Shown here piece by piece: positions 45,220 to 55,125 of a stretch of DNA of 64,000 bases. Made by a program: the position numbers and the translations under genes. Source of the DNA: Hoeflea phototrophica DFL-43 (GTDB lineage Bacteria; Pseudomonadota; Alphaproteobacteria; Rhizobiales; Rhizobiaceae); NCBI RefSeq assembly GCF_000154705.2, contig NZ_CM002917.1:310001-374000 (forward strand), written 5' to 3'. Numbering within the stretch: the first letter of the stretch is position 1; each line of letters starts with the position of its first letter. Below the pieces are notes generated by a model. That model was not told the DNA's origin and did no database searches. It was given only the letters and a program-made list of their open reading frames with translations.

Positions 45220-46166
45220 GCCTCGCCCTTTGGTGGGGCGGCTTTCATGGCGAGCAGTCGCGCATAAAGCTCCTTGCGGTTGAGCCCGGTCAGCCGTGCG
45301 GCCTCTGTTGCAGCCTTGCCTGCGGGCAGGTCGCTCGCGAGCCTGGCCAGCAGTGCATCTACATCATCTTCCGATGGCGCAGGCGTGAAACCGGGACCTA
45401 TCACCAGCACGATCTCGCCGCGCACATTCTCGTTCTCATAACGCGCGGCAAGCTCACCCAGCGTACCGCGGCGAATTTCCTCATAAGCCTTGGTCAGCTC
45501 GCGGCAGACGGCAGCCGGACGCTCAGCGCCAAGCATGTCGGCAGCGGATTTCAGCGACGCCGCCAGCCGGTTCGGGCTCTCAAAGAACATCAGCGTTGCC
45601 TCCGTCGCCGCGAAGCTTGCCAGCCGGTCACGCCGCGCCTTGTCCTTCGATGGCAAAAAACCGGCGAACAGGAAGGTGTCGCTGGGCAGGCCCGAGGCGA
45701 CGAGGGCTGCCATCGGCGCCGAGGCGCCGGGAATCGGGATCACCGGCAACCCGGCCTCGATCGCGGTCTGCGAGATCCGGTAGCCGGGATCGGAGACCAG
45801 CGGCGTGCCGGCGTCGGAGATCAGCGCCACGCTCTTGCCTGCTTCCAGTGCCGCCATCAGCTTCGGTCCGACCCGCTCGGCATTGTGTTCGTGATAGGCG
45901 TAAGGCCGGGTGGCAATGCCGAAACGGTCAAGCAGCACCCGGCTGACGCGGGTGTCCTCACAGGCGATGATGTCTGCCCCGGCAAGTGTTTCCAGTGCGC
46001 GCAAGGTGATATCGCCGAGGTTTCCGATCGGTGTTGCCACCAGATAGAGCCCGGCTGCCAGCGGCCGGGCGCCGATCTCATGCGCGCCAATGCGGTAGCC
46101 GCGCGATGTTTGCCCCGTGGCTGCGGTGTTGTCGGAACCGGTATCCTTGGGTGTCCTGCGTGCCAT
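45216..46166 (-). CDS. rsmI: 16S rRNA (cytidine(1402)-2'-O)-methyltransferase
   Basis: SAM-dependent methyltransferase RsmI, fine-tuning decoding. About 316 residues. GLYLVATPIGNLGDITLRAL, the Gly-rich ISDAGTPLVSDPG, and PGASAPMAAL are family motifs. Start ATG 46166 (an in-frame GTG at 46172 overlaps the preceding small frame's stop). Downstream yraN overlaps it. Confidence 0.95.
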   Translation of the reverse strand: MARRTPKDTGSDNTAATGQTSRGYRIGAHEIGARPLAAGLYLVATPIGNLGDITLRALETLAGADIIACEDTRVSRVLLDRFGIATRPYAYHEHNAERVGPKLMAALEAGKSVALISDAGTPLVSDPGYRISQTAIEAGLPVIPIPGASAPMAALVASGLPSDTFLFAGFLPSKDKARRDRLASFAATEATLMFFESPNRLAASLKSAADMLGAERPAAVCRELTKAYEEIRRGTLGELAARYENENVRGEIVLVIGPGFTPAPSEDDVDALLARLASDLPAGKAATEAARLTGLNRKELYARLLAMKAAPPKGEA

Positions 46167-46168
46167 CT

Positions 46169-46369
46169 TCACTTCGCTTTGGGACCGGGCGGGCCCGTGT
46201 CGCGTTCGTCTTCAAAGTGGGTGTAGCAGAGATTGCAGTGGATGCGCGATAGGGCAGATCCCTCCAAACAACAGCCTTTGCAAAGCGCGACGCCTGTGGC
46301 CGTGTCCCTGGTCAGAACAGCTGGCTTATCAGTCCGGCTGCGGACAGCAGCGCGAGCAAGCCCAGACAT
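46169..46369 (-). CDS. possible small cysteine-rich (zinc-ribbon-like) protein
   Basis: 66-codon frame between the TauE/SafE gene and rsmI on the same strand. The product contains CKGCC and CNLC separated by 11 residues, a plausible zinc-binding set, and ends TGPPGPKAK. ATG 46369 has AAGG about 6 bases upstream and overlaps the 3' end of the transporter gene by 58 bases; its stop overlaps rsmI's GTG. No family recognised. Real status uncertain. Confidence 0.38.
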   Translation of the reverse strand: MSGLARAAVRSRTDKPAVLTRDTATGVALCKGCCLEGSALSRIHCNLCYTHFEDERDTGPPGPKAK

Positions 46370-47073
46370 GCAGCCTTGTAAAGATGCTCATAGGCCGGGC
46401 GGAACAGCCGGGCACCCGAGAACACGCCCAACAGAACCAGAGGTACCATCAGCGCGCCGCGCCAGAGAGCCTGCATCGTCATCAGGTCATAGGCGATCAG
46501 GAAGACCAGTGATGTCACCATGGTGATCGCCAGGAACATGACCAGAGATGCCCGCATCTGTTTCGGCGGGGCTCCGCTTGCGAGAACGTAAAGCGCGATT
46601 ACCATGCCGCCGACGGATGCCAGGCCGGTAGCGATGCCGGCTGTGACACCGCTCATATAAAGGCCTCCCCGCGTTGCCAGGAACCCGGGCCGCAGATTGA
46701 AGAACTGCATCAGCGTCAGGCACAGAATGATGCTCAACGCGATTTTCTGGGACCAGGCGACATCGATGCTCGTGGTTGCCAGAAGCCCGATCGGAACGCC
46801 GATCGATGAACTGATCACCAATGCCCAGACAACCCGCATGTCAGCCAGCGCCATCCCGCCCCGGAACATCGCAAGGCTGGCGGCACACTCCAGCAGAAAA
46901 CACACGGGAATCAGTTCAACGGGCGGAATGATGACGGCAAGCGATGCCATCACAACGGCCGAAAGGCCGAAGCCGGAAAAGCCTCTGGCCAGCCCTGCCA
47001 TGAAAACGGCAGCGACAACGAAAGCCAACTGAGCGGCGGAAAGCCCGGTGAGCTGGGACAGGGTGAGAATCAT
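46312..47073 (-). CDS. TauE/SafE-family membrane permease
   Basis: 253 residues, about eight transmembrane helices. The N-terminal repeat AAVFMAGLARGFSGFGLSAVV and the second repeat YMSGVTAGIATGLASVGGMV are the paired signatures of the TauE/SafE (DUF81) family of sulfite/sulfonate or related anion exporters. Start ATG 47073. Substrate unknown. It lies upstream of rsmI/yraN on the same strand. Confidence 0.88.
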   Translation of the reverse strand: MILTLSQLTGLSAAQLAFVVAAVFMAGLARGFSGFGLSAVVMASLAVIIPPVELIPVCFLLECAASLAMFRGGMALADMRVVWALVISSSIGVPIGLLATTSIDVAWSQKIALSIILCLTLMQFFNLRPGFLATRGGLYMSGVTAGIATGLASVGGMVIALYVLASGAPPKQMRASLVMFLAITMVTSLVFLIAYDLMTMQALWRGALMVPLVLLGVFSGARLFRPAYEHLYKAACLGLLALLSAAGLISQLF

Positions 47074-47226
47074 ATGGTCGCCTGTTGCTGTGCCGGTCAG
47101 TGTGGATCGGCGGCGGCGGCAACGCAAAGGCCAGATTGCCGGCGACACTGGTCCAGGCAGAGCAATTGGAAAGCACGCGCAAACGGATGCCCAAAAGCCG
47201 CGATGGCACCTCTGCGGTTGGTTGTA

Positions 47227-49404
47227 TCAGGCCCGAAGCGCGGGTGGTTCCCGCCTGGAGAGCGCGATTTTCGCTACCATGTCCGGCACCAGCGATGCCG
47301 GAGAGGGACGGGCGAAGTAATACCCCTGAACCGCATCGCAGCCCATCGCCTCGACCATACGGACCTCCTCCAAGGTCTCCGTGCCTTCGACGACGATCTC
47401 GAATCCGAGGCCACGCGCCAGCTCCAGAATGCCGCGAAGCACCTTTTGTTTGCGGGTGTCTGTATCAATGTCGGAGACAAAGCAGCGGTCAACTTTCAAC
47501 TGTTCCAATGGCAGCTGATTGAGATAGCCCAGCGACGAATAGCCCGAGCCGAAATCATCCAGCGCCAGTCTCAAGCCAAGCGTATGGACACCCGCAAAAA
47601 TCCTGGCAATCCGCTCCTCGTTCTGATCCACAAAGACACTCTCGGTGATCTCGATGCAAATGGTTTCGCCTGGCAGGTTGTGGCGCTCAAGCGTGCTTTT
47701 CAACATCTCAATGAAATTGGCCTGCCCGAGCTGCATCGGCGATACATTGACCGAGATGTGCTTGAAGTCGAAACCGTCCCTGCGCCATTTGGCGGCCTGG
47801 GCGCATGCGAGGTCGAAAACCAGGCTGCCCAGATCCATGATCTGACCACTGGATTCGGCAATCGGGATGAACCGCCCGGGCGGGATCGGCCCTTTCTCGG
47901 GATGGGTCCAGCGGGCCAGCGCCTCCAGGCCGACCAATTGGTGATTGGCTGGATTGATCTGCGGCTGGAAATGAACCTCCAGTTCACGCTCAGCGATTGC
48001 CGAACGCAGCATGCCCTCCAGTTCAAGCTGGTCTTGCAGGGCGTTGTTGAGTTCCGGAGTGAAGAATACGGCCTGGTTGCCGCCGTTTGCCTTGGCCTTG
48101 CGACGCGCAAGCTCGGCATTCAGATGCATCGTGTCTGCATCGGCAGCGTCGTCCCCTGGCAGGACAATGCCAATCGAGCCGCAGGTATGGACCTCGCCAC
48201 AGGGCAGATGGAAAGGTTGGCGCAGGGCTTCGAGCACGCTCTCCGCAAGCCAGGCGACTTCATCCGCTGTGGGGCGATCGTCAACCAGAATGGTGAACTC
48301 ATCACTGGCTGGTCTGGCAAGCTTTGCCCGGGCGCCGGCAAGGCGCTTGACCTCTTCCCCAACCATGATCAGAAGCTTGTCACCATTGACAGGCCCGTAG
48401 GCGTCATTGATCTGGAAGAAATTGTCGAGATCCAGGTGCAGCAGGCACCATTGCGCAGATCCGGAGCGGGTCTCGGCCACGGCGGCTTCGAGATCGGCCA
48501 GATAGCGGCTGCGGTTGCCCAATCCCGTGATTTGATCAGTGTATGCGATGCCAGCCAGCCGGTGCTGAAGATTGGCAAGCCGTTCAAGTGCGAGGGCCAG
48601 GGCACCGAACTCGTCCTTGCTGTCTTTGAAAGGGACCTTTGTGCTCTGCCGGTTGTCTGCCAGATCGTCCGCATAGCCGGCCAGAATCCGGATGGGCTCG
48701 AGCTGCCATGCCATGAAGGCTGCGCCAAAGAACGCGACGATGAGCAGGAGAAGTCCGGCGGTGACCATCATTTCGCTGCCCAGTTCGGTCCGCGCGACAA
48801 TCAGATCATCCACCCAGCCAACATCCACGGCCAGTGCACCTTCAACAGTGCCAGCAGACGAGACAATCGGCGTGAGGTAAGCCAGCCGCAAACGCCCCAT
48901 GACCGGCACCTCACCCAGGAAGGGCTTGCCGGCTGCCAAACTTGCATAAGCCGGATGGCCGGCGCTGATCGACATCGGCGGCGGCATTGATCCGTCCGGC
49001 TTGCGGAATGTGGTTGCAAAACGGTCAAACCCGTCAGTCTGGCGATTGAACTTGAAAAGATTGGCCGCCCCTTGGTTGACCCTGGCAATCTCGTTGAGCA
49101 ACACGCTATGCTCATCGCGAAATGAAAGAGCGGTCTCCGCGTTGTCATATTTGAGGCGAACGGCGAGAGGTCTGCCTTCTTCATCCAGAACCGATTCAAA
49201 CTCGCTCTTGAGATCGTGCGTAATAGTGGCGACTGCTGTGCGCGCTGCGCGGTCAATCCGAATGGCTGAGTTGGTCGCTGTCAACTCAGACACCTTGACG
49301 TAACCAAGTGTTGCAGTGATCAGGATAGACAGGGCAACAGCCACAACGAGGGTCGTTGTGACACGCCCCATCGCACTGCCGGGAAGCGGACCCATGCCTG
49401 ACAT
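47227..49404 (-). CDS. membrane-bound GGDEF/EAL c-di-GMP phosphodiesterase
   Basis: 725 residues: TM helix at about 14-36, periplasmic sensor region to about 205, a second TM at about 210-232, then a GGDEF domain and a C-terminal EAL domain. The GGDEF active site is degenerate (ARPASDEFTIL), so cyclase activity is unlikely. The EAL domain keeps GLEALARWTHP, ITESVF, LDDFGSGYSS, the Lys in EQLKVDR, VEGTET and QGYYFARP, so it should hydrolyse c-di-GMP. GGAGG precedes the start. Confidence 0.92.
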   Translation of the reverse strand: MSGMGPLPGSAMGRVTTTLVVAVALSILITATLGYVKVSELTATNSAIRIDRAARTAVATITHDLKSEFESVLDEEGRPLAVRLKYDNAETALSFRDEHSVLLNEIARVNQGAANLFKFNRQTDGFDRFATTFRKPDGSMPPPMSISAGHPAYASLAAGKPFLGEVPVMGRLRLAYLTPIVSSAGTVEGALAVDVGWVDDLIVARTELGSEMMVTAGLLLLIVAFFGAAFMAWQLEPIRILAGYADDLADNRQSTKVPFKDSKDEFGALALALERLANLQHRLAGIAYTDQITGLGNRSRYLADLEAAVAETRSGSAQWCLLHLDLDNFFQINDAYGPVNGDKLLIMVGEEVKRLAGARAKLARPASDEFTILVDDRPTADEVAWLAESVLEALRQPFHLPCGEVHTCGSIGIVLPGDDAADADTMHLNAELARRKAKANGGNQAVFFTPELNNALQDQLELEGMLRSAIAERELEVHFQPQINPANHQLVGLEALARWTHPEKGPIPPGRFIPIAESSGQIMDLGSLVFDLACAQAAKWRRDGFDFKHISVNVSPMQLGQANFIEMLKSTLERHNLPGETICIEITESVFVDQNEERIARIFAGVHTLGLRLALDDFGSGYSSLGYLNQLPLEQLKVDRCFVSDIDTDTRKQKVLRGILELARGLGFEIVVEGTETLEEVRMVEAMGCDAVQGYYFARPSPASLVPDMVAKIALSRREPPALRA

Positions 49405-49718
49405 TTATCGATCCTCCAAACACGCGGTTGAGGTGCTCAGGGTGGAGTGCAATTGCTTGCACAAATATGCTTCAATCCAGAGTAGTGTCTCGGCAAATTG
49501 TTAAGAAACTCTGGTACAGGCGACGGTGATTCCTATAGGTGCGACGCCGAGCCAGTCATTCCCGCTGAGCACGGAACCACCGAAAAATGCCTTGGGTTAC
49601 TGCTTTGACGCAGTTGCCGGTACGAAACCGGTCCCTGCTTTCGCAGGAATTGCTGTGACCCGACAGGTGATCTGATCTCTTGCCGCCCGGCGTCACAGAC
49701 AGCAGCATCCGACAACCT
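49405..49718. other. intergenic region with two small hairpins
   Basis: About 314 bases between the GGDEF/EAL gene and hemW. CCGGT/ACCGG (49617-49631) and CCTGC/GCAGG (49634-49647) form two adjacent short hairpins just after the hemW end, possibly its terminator or a decayed palindromic repeat. The AT-rich part near 49405-49510 should hold the promoter of the EAL gene. No ORF is credible. Confidence 0.4.
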
Positions 49719-50963
49719 TCAGGTCGCCAGATCGGCCACCACGGCGTCAAGCACCAGCATGCCTTGCGGCGTGCAGCGGATCCGGTCCTTGCCCATCGTT
49801 TCGATCATGCCGTGATCGATCAGAAACTCGACCCGCTCGGCATCCAGCCGGTGGCCGGACAGGGCTTGCCAGCGGCCGAGATCGACCCCTTCGCGCAGTC
49901 GCAATCCCATCAGCAACAATTCGTCGGCCTGCTCACTGGTGCCCAACACTTCGCTTTCGCTCATGCCATGGCCACGGTCCGCGACGCTTGTTAGCCATGT
50001 CTCGGGCGTCCGTTCGGTCGCCGTGGCGATCTTGCCTGCCGAGGTGGTCAACCGCCCATGTGCGCCGGGCCCGATCCCGGCATAATCGCCATAGCGCCAA
50101 TAGGTGAGATTGTGACGGCTCTCGGCGCCCGGGCGGGCGTGATTGGAGACTTCATAGGCGGGCAGCCCATGGGCTTCGCAGACGCTCTGGGTGAGCTCAT
50201 AGAGTTCGGCCGAGAGATCACCATCGGGCACGATCAGTTTGCCCGCCTTGTGCAGGCCATAAAACGGCGTGCCTTCCTCGATCGTGAGCTGGTAGAGCGA
50301 GAGGTGGTCGGCGGCGAGCGAAATCGCTTCCTTAAGCTCGGCTTCCCAGGCGTGGGGCGTCTGGTCAGGCCGCGCATAGATCAGATCAAAGGACATCCTT
50401 GGAAAGATGTCCCGCGCCAGCCCGATGGCTCTCAGCGCCTCGGCCCGGTCATGCAGCCGGCCCAGCCGTTTGAGGTCCCTGTCATTGAGTGCCTGAACGC
50501 CCATCGACACCCGGTTGACGCCAGCGGCGCGGTAGCCGCGGAAGCGGCCCGCTTCAACGCTTGATGGATTGGCCTCCAGTGTGATCTCGATGCCTTCGGG
50601 GACAACCCAAGTTTCGTGCACCGCGTCAAGGATGGCGGCAACGGTTTCCGGGTGCATCAGCGATGGCGTGCCGCCACCGAAGAAGATGCTGGTGACCACT
50701 TGCGGACCTGACAGCTTCCGCATCGCAGCGATCTCGGCGCGAAACGCATCGATATAGGCCTGCTGGTCGATGCCCTCATGGCGCACATGGCTGTTGAAAT
50801 CGCAATAGGGGCATTTGGCGGCACAGAATGGCCAATGCAGATAGACCGCGAAACCGGGCTTGCCGGTGTCTGGCGCCAGCCCGTCCTTGAACGCATTGCT
50901 GCGGGCCTTCGCCATCGCGGCCAGGGGATCCGGAGCTTCGGCCTGATCGACGAGGCCGCTCAC
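49719..50963 (-). CDS. hemW: HemW radical SAM haem chaperone-like protein
   Basis: Radical SAM enzyme of the HemN/HemW group, 414 residues. The cluster motif CAAKCPYC lies in [18 protein letters not shown]. The sequence then has [12 protein letters not shown] and the HemW heme-binding RHNLTYW. The extra N-terminal cysteine of HemN is absent, so it is the haem chaperone type, often annotated as coproporphyrinogen oxidase. It starts with GTG overlapping the rdgB stop. Confidence 0.93.
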   Translation of the reverse strand: MSGLVDQAEAPDPLAAMAKARSNAFKDGLAPDTGKPGFAVYLHWPFCAAKCPYCDFNSHVRHEGIDQQAYIDAFRAEIAAMRKLSGPQVVTSIFFGGGTPSLMHPETVAAILDAVHETWVVPEGIEITLEANPSSVEAGRFRGYRAAGVNRVSMGVQALNDRDLKRLGRLHDRAEALRAIGLARDIFPRMSFDLIYARPDQTPHAWEAELKEAISLAADHLSLYQLTIEEGTPFYGLHKAGKLIVPDGDLSAELYELTQSVCEAHGLPAYEVSNHARPGAESRHNLTYWRYGDYAGIGPGAHGRLTTSAGKIATATERTPETWLTSVADRGHGMSESEVLGTSEQADELLLMGLRLREGVDLGRWQALSGHRLDAERVEFLIDHGMIETMGKDRIRCTPQGMLVLDAVVADLAT

Positions 50964-51613
50964 GTGACGGGGACGCCCAGGCGTTGCTCGGCAAACAGCT
51001 TGAAGGCACGTGCCCGGTGCGACGTTGCCGTCGCCTGGCCGGGTTTCCAGCCGTGCTTTTCCTCCGCCGTCATCTCGCCGAATGTGCGGGTGTGCCCGTC
51101 CGGCCGGAACACCGGATCATAGCCGAACCCGGAAGTCCCGCGCGGCGGCCAGACCATCACGCCATCGGCTTCGCCGCGATAGAAACTGACGTCACCATCC
51201 GGTGTCGCCAGGCACAACATGCTCACAAACCGTCCGGTGCGTTTCGCCTCGGTGAGCGCACCGCGGGCCTGGAGCGCATCCTCGACCTTCTGCATGGCAA
51301 CAGCGAAATCGCGGCTGCCATCGGGCAGGGTCGCCCAGTCCGCGGTGTAGACACCCGGCGCGCCGTCAAGCGCGTCGACAATCAGGCCGGAGTCATCCGA
51401 CAGCGCGATCTTGCCCGACGCGGTGGCGGCTGCCAGCGCCTTGGTCGCGGCATTGGCTTCAAACGTGTCGCCGGTTTCCTCAGGCTCAGGAAGATTGAGC
51501 TCCGCCGCCGATGTGACGGCAACACCGAGCGGGCCGAACAGATCGCGGATTTCTGCAATCTTGCCTGCATTGTGGCTTGCGACCAGAATTTCCGTGAGCG
51601 GTGCGTGTGCCAT
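50960..51613 (-). CDS. rdgB: non-canonical purine NTP pyrophosphatase (RdgB/HAM1)
   Basis: Removes ITP and XTP from nucleotide pools. It has 217 residues. [18 protein letters not shown] is the substrate-binding start, then [24 protein letters not shown] and [11 protein letters not shown] are conserved. It lies 21 bases after rph, and its stop overlaps hemW. Confidence 0.95.
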   Translation of the reverse strand: MAHAPLTEILVASHNAGKIAEIRDLFGPLGVAVTSAAELNLPEPEETGDTFEANAATKALAAATASGKIALSDDSGLIVDALDGAPGVYTADWATLPDGSRDFAVAMQKVEDALQARGALTEAKRTGRFVSMLCLATPDGDVSFYRGEADGVMVWPPRGTSGFGYDPVFRPDGHTRTFGEMTAEEKHGWKPGQATATSHRARAFKLFAEQRLGVPVT

Positions 51614-51634
51614 CAGATCAGTGTTTCCCTTGCC

Positions 51635-52351
51635 TCAGGCTACTGCGCTTTTTTGCAGCGCCACCAGGTCGTTGATCGCGGCCTTGGCCAGCCCCATCAG
51701 TTGCCCGAGTTGTTCTTCGGTGAAGGGTTCGCCCTCGGCGGTGCCCTGAATTTCGACGATACCGCCGGTACCGGTCATGACGAAATTGGCATCGGTTTCA
51801 GCAGAGGAATCTTCGAGATAGTCGAGATCCGTCACCGCCTGGCCGGCGAAAATACCGCAGGAAACGGCTGCCACATGATCCTTGAGCACCCGCTCGACCT
51901 TGACCATCGAACGCTCTTCCATCCATTTCAGACAATCATGCAGCGCGATCCAGGCACCGGTGATGGCTGCGGTCCGTGTGCCGCCATCGGCCTGGATGAC
52001 ATCGCAATCCACCGTGATCTGGCGCTCGCCAAGTGCCGGCAGATCGACAACCGCACGCAGCGAGCGGCCGATCAGACGCTGAATCTCAAGCGTGCGCCCG
52101 CCCTGCTTTCCGGACGTTGCCTCGCGGCGCATGCGGTCGCCAGTCGAACGCGGCAGCATGCCGTATTCAGCTGTCACCCAGCCCTTGCCACCATTGCGCA
52201 GCCACGGTGGAACGCGTTCCTCAAGACTTGCGGTGCACAGCACGTGGGTATCGCCGAACTTGACCAGGCAGGAGCCCTCGGCGTGTTTGGACACGCCGCG
52301 CTCGAAGCTGACCGCCCGCATCTGATCTGTCTTCCGGCCCGATGGACGCAT
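51635..52351 (-). CDS. rph: ribonuclease PH
   Basis: Phosphorolytic 3'-exonuclease trimming tRNA ends. It has 238 residues from ATG 52351 (AGGAGA about 6 bases upstream): [20 protein letters not shown]. The active site motifs [14 protein letters not shown] and [17 protein letters not shown] are intact. It is divergent from hrcA and heads rph-rdgB-hemW. Confidence 0.96.
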   Translation of the reverse strand: MRPSGRKTDQMRAVSFERGVSKHAEGSCLVKFGDTHVLCTASLEERVPPWLRNGGKGWVTAEYGMLPRSTGDRMRREATSGKQGGRTLEIQRLIGRSLRAVVDLPALGERQITVDCDVIQADGGTRTAAITGAWIALHDCLKWMEERSMVKVERVLKDHVAAVSCGIFAGQAVTDLDYLEDSSAETDANFVMTGTGGIVEIQGTAEGEPFTEEQLGQLMGLAKAAINDLVALQKSAVA

Positions 52352-52559
52352 ACTGTGTCTCCTAAATTCAATTGAGCCGCCTTCTATCGGCAGGGCAGCC
52401 AATATGCAAAGCAAAACCGTCTGTTTTCACCGCAGGCCGCTTGCGGCGCCGGGAAGCCCGGATGCTCCTGAACTGGTCGTACCCCTTTCTTGTCGTGCGG
52501 CAAATCCCTATATTCGCGTTGAACAGGGTCAGGCATCAGCGCGGGCCCGAGGATACAAT

Positions 52560-53645
52560 ATGAGCATGGACAGGACAGCACTGCCGGCCGAACTTGCCGG
52601 CGAGCTTGACGACCGCTCGCGGGAGATCTTCCGCGCACTGGTGGAAAGCTACATGGAGTCGGGTGATCCATTGGGATCTCGCAGCCTGTCGCGCATGCTG
52701 CCAATGTCTCTGTCGCCCGCGTCGATCCGCAACGTGATGAGCGATCTGGAAGATCTGGGGCTGATCTATGCGCCGCATGTGAGCGCCGGCCGTCTGCCCA
52801 CCCAGAAAGGCCTGCGCTTCTTTGTCGACGCCTTCATGCAGGTTGGCGACCTGCAGCCAGAAATGCGCGAAAGCATTGAGCGTCAAGTGCGCCCCAACGA
52901 TCAGAACAGCCCGGTTGAAACATTGCTCACCGAAGCAAGCCAGATGCTCTCGGGCATGACCCGCGGCGCCGGGCTGGTGATTGCCTCCAAGCAGGATTCC
53001 ACCATCCGTCACATCGAGTTCATCAGGCTCGATCAGTCACGGGCGCTGGTGGTTCTGGTGGGCGGCAATGATCAGGTGGAAAACCGCATCATGGAACTGC
53101 CCGATGGCGTGACCGCCGGACAGCTGGTCGAAGCGGCGAATTTTTTAAACGCACATCTGGCTGGCCGGACACTCTCTGAGGTCCGGGCCGAGCTGCAGCG
53201 GATCACCGACGAGGTGCGCAATGAACTTGATGCGCTCTCGCGTGATCTGGTCGAACGCGGGCTGGCGGCCTGGGCCGGAAGCCAGGGTGGCTCCGGCGCG
53301 GCGCGGCTGATCGTGCGCGGACGCGCCAATCTGCTCGAAGGTGTGAGCGAGGGCGAAGAACTTGACCGGCTGCGCATGCTCTTTGATGAACTCGAACGCA
53401 ATGAAAACCTTACCGAACTGATGACGGCGGCCGAGGAAGGCTCGGGTGTGCGGATCTTCATAGGCTCGGAGAACAAGCTGTTTTCGCTTTCAGGCTCGTC
53501 GGTCATCGTTGCCCCCTGGCGCGACAGCGAGGAACGGGTTGTCGGAGCTGTCGGCATCATTGGTCCGACCCGGCTTAATTATGCGCGGATCGTGCCAATG
53601 GTGGATTACACCGCGCAGCTCGTTTCCAGACTGGTGCGCAAATAG
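52560..53645 (+). CDS. hrcA: heat-inducible transcription repressor HrcA
   Basis: Repressor of groESL through the CIRCE element. It has 361 residues from ATG 52560 (GAGGA upstream). The winged helix has [24 protein letters not shown] and [19 protein letters not shown]-terminal GRANLLEG and [23 protein letters not shown] are conserved. No CIRCE element was seen in this window. grpE follows in the same direction. Confidence 0.95.
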   Translation: MSMDRTALPAELAGELDDRSREIFRALVESYMESGDPLGSRSLSRMLPMSLSPASIRNVMSDLEDLGLIYAPHVSAGRLPTQKGLRFFVDAFMQVGDLQPEMRESIERQVRPNDQNSPVETLLTEASQMLSGMTRGAGLVIASKQDSTIRHIEFIRLDQSRALVVLVGGNDQVENRIMELPDGVTAGQLVEAANFLNAHLAGRTLSEVRAELQRITDEVRNELDALSRDLVERGLAAWAGSQGGSGAARLIVRGRANLLEGVSEGEELDRLRMLFDELERNENLTELMTAAEEGSGVRIFIGSENKLFSLSGSSVIVAPWRDSEERVVGAVGIIGPTRLNYARIVPMVDYTAQLVSRLVRK

Positions 53646-53754
53646 GCTCTCAAGCCTGCCTGTTTGGCTCTCGGGCCTTGATTTTTGGTCCCTGAACCTC
53701 GATATGCGGGTCAACCCCATCGACATTGTATTCAACAGACAGGACATCCACACC

Positions 53755-54366
53755 ATGAGCGATGAAAGCCAAGGCCGCGAACACGACAAGCCAGAGGCCG
53801 ACGCTTCCGTAGAGGCTGACAGTCCGCAGGAAATCGATCCGATTGCCGCGTTGACGGCCGAAATCGAGGAGCTCAAGGATCAGCGTCTGCGCATGGCAGC
53901 CGAGATGGAAAACCTGCGCCGCCGCACGGCCCGCGACGTCAAGGATGCAAAGAGCTATGCGATCTCGGGCTTTGCCCGCGACATGCTGCAGGTCTCCGAC
54001 AATCTCGAGCGCGCGCTTGCGGCTGTTCCCGAGCAGGCTGATGATGCCACGGACAACGGCCTCAAGACTCTCATTGAGGGCGTCGAACTGACCGGCAAGG
54101 CTATGCTGTCGGCACTTGAACGCCATGGCGTGCGCAAGCTTGAGCCGAAGGGCCAGAAATTCGATCCGAATTTTCACCAGGCCATGTTCGAGGTGCCCAA
54201 TACCGAGGTGCCCAACAACACCGTCATCGAGGTGGTTCAGCCCGGTTATGTGATTGCCGACCGGATGCTTCGTCCCGCAATGGTTGGTGTCGCCAAGGGT
54301 GGTCCAAAGGATGTTCCCGTCAGCGATGCTGCTCAAGCCTATCAGGACGACGGCAAGGACGACTGA
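53755..54366 (+). CDS. grpE: nucleotide exchange factor GrpE
   Basis: Exchange factor for DnaK. It has 203 residues. An acidic N-terminal stretch and a long coiled coil ([32 protein letters not shown] region) lead to the C-terminal beta domain [22 protein letters not shown] 53755 preferred; the longer frame from 53509 runs through the end of hrcA. Classical hrcA-grpE pair. Confidence 0.95.
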   Translation: MSDESQGREHDKPEADASVEADSPQEIDPIAALTAEIEELKDQRLRMAAEMENLRRRTARDVKDAKSYAISGFARDMLQVSDNLERALAAVPEQADDATDNGLKTLIEGVELTGKAMLSALERHGVRKLEPKGQKFDPNFHQAMFEVPNTEVPNNTVIEVVQPGYVIADRMLRPAMVGVAKGGPKDVPVSDAAQAYQDDGKDD

Positions 54367-54419
54367 TCAATCCGGTTGCCGGATCACAGCGCCGCTTTCG
54401 GGGCGGGCGGAAGGTAGAC

Positions 54420-55055
54420 ATGACCCCGCTTGAAGGGCTCGATTATGCAGGCGTGGCGGTGTTTGCCGCCACTGGTGCGCTGTCCGCCTCGCGCAAACAG
54501 CTCGATCTGATCGGCTTCGGCTTTCTGGCCGCTGTCACCGGCATCGGCGGCGGAACGATCCGCGACCTGATCCTGGGTGATGTGCCGGTGTTCTGGGTCG
54601 AGAAACCGGCCTATCTTGTGGTTTGCGTGGCGGTTGCGGCCATCGTCTATTTCACCGTCCATCTTGTGGAATCACGCTACCGGCTGCTGATCTGGCTCGA
54701 TGCGATCGGGCTTGCAGCCTTCGCGGTGATGGGCGCTGCAAAGGGGCTCGCCCTCACTGGTTCTCCCATTGTCGCGGTCGTCACGGGAATGATGACGGCG
54801 ACCTTTGGCGGCATCCTGCGCGATCTTCTCTCTGGCGAGCCTTCGGTGCTGATGCGCCCGGAAATCTACGTTTCCGCTGCTCTTCTGGGCTCGGCCTTCT
54901 TTATTGCCGCAAGCCTGCTGGGCGCGCCGCTCATTGTCGGGTCCGGGTTGGGCGTGATTGCCGCTTTCGCCTTGCGTGGCGGCGCGATTCGCTACGGCTG
55001 GGCCTTCTCGCCCTACCGCTCACGTGCCGGCCGTCCGCCCGAAGACGTTCTGTAA
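54420..55055 (+). CDS. trimeric intracellular cation channel-type (UPF0126) protein
   Basis: 211 residues, about seven helices, with two internal repeats. The hallmarks AVTGIGGGTIRDLILG and MMTATFGGILRDLLSGE (GxGGGxxRDxL) are those of bacterial TRIC/UPF0126 channels, although ion selectivity is not known here. It follows grpE by 54 bases. It may be read in the same transcript. Confidence 0.92.
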   Translation: MTPLEGLDYAGVAVFAATGALSASRKQLDLIGFGFLAAVTGIGGGTIRDLILGDVPVFWVEKPAYLVVCVAVAAIVYFTVHLVESRYRLLIWLDAIGLAAFAVMGAAKGLALTGSPIVAVVTGMMTATFGGILRDLLSGEPSVLMRPEIYVSAALLGSAFFIAASLLGAPLIVGSGLGVIAAFALRGGAIRYGWAFSPYRSRAGRPPEDVL

Positions 55056-55125
55056 ACGTGTGACGCGAGCAAGGGTTGCCTGTGTCCAGGTCATCCTGAC
55101 CGGGACCTTGCCGCCACGGTCCGGG

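Noticed and set aside
47074..48990. 638-codon open frame antisense to the GGDEF/EAL gene
   Set aside because: The opposite strand encodes clear GGDEF and EAL motifs; this frame has no recognisable domain.
49617..49647. tRNA gene between hemW and the EAL gene
   Set aside because: The paired hairpins are too short and no TΨC or acceptor-stem pattern with correct spacing was found.
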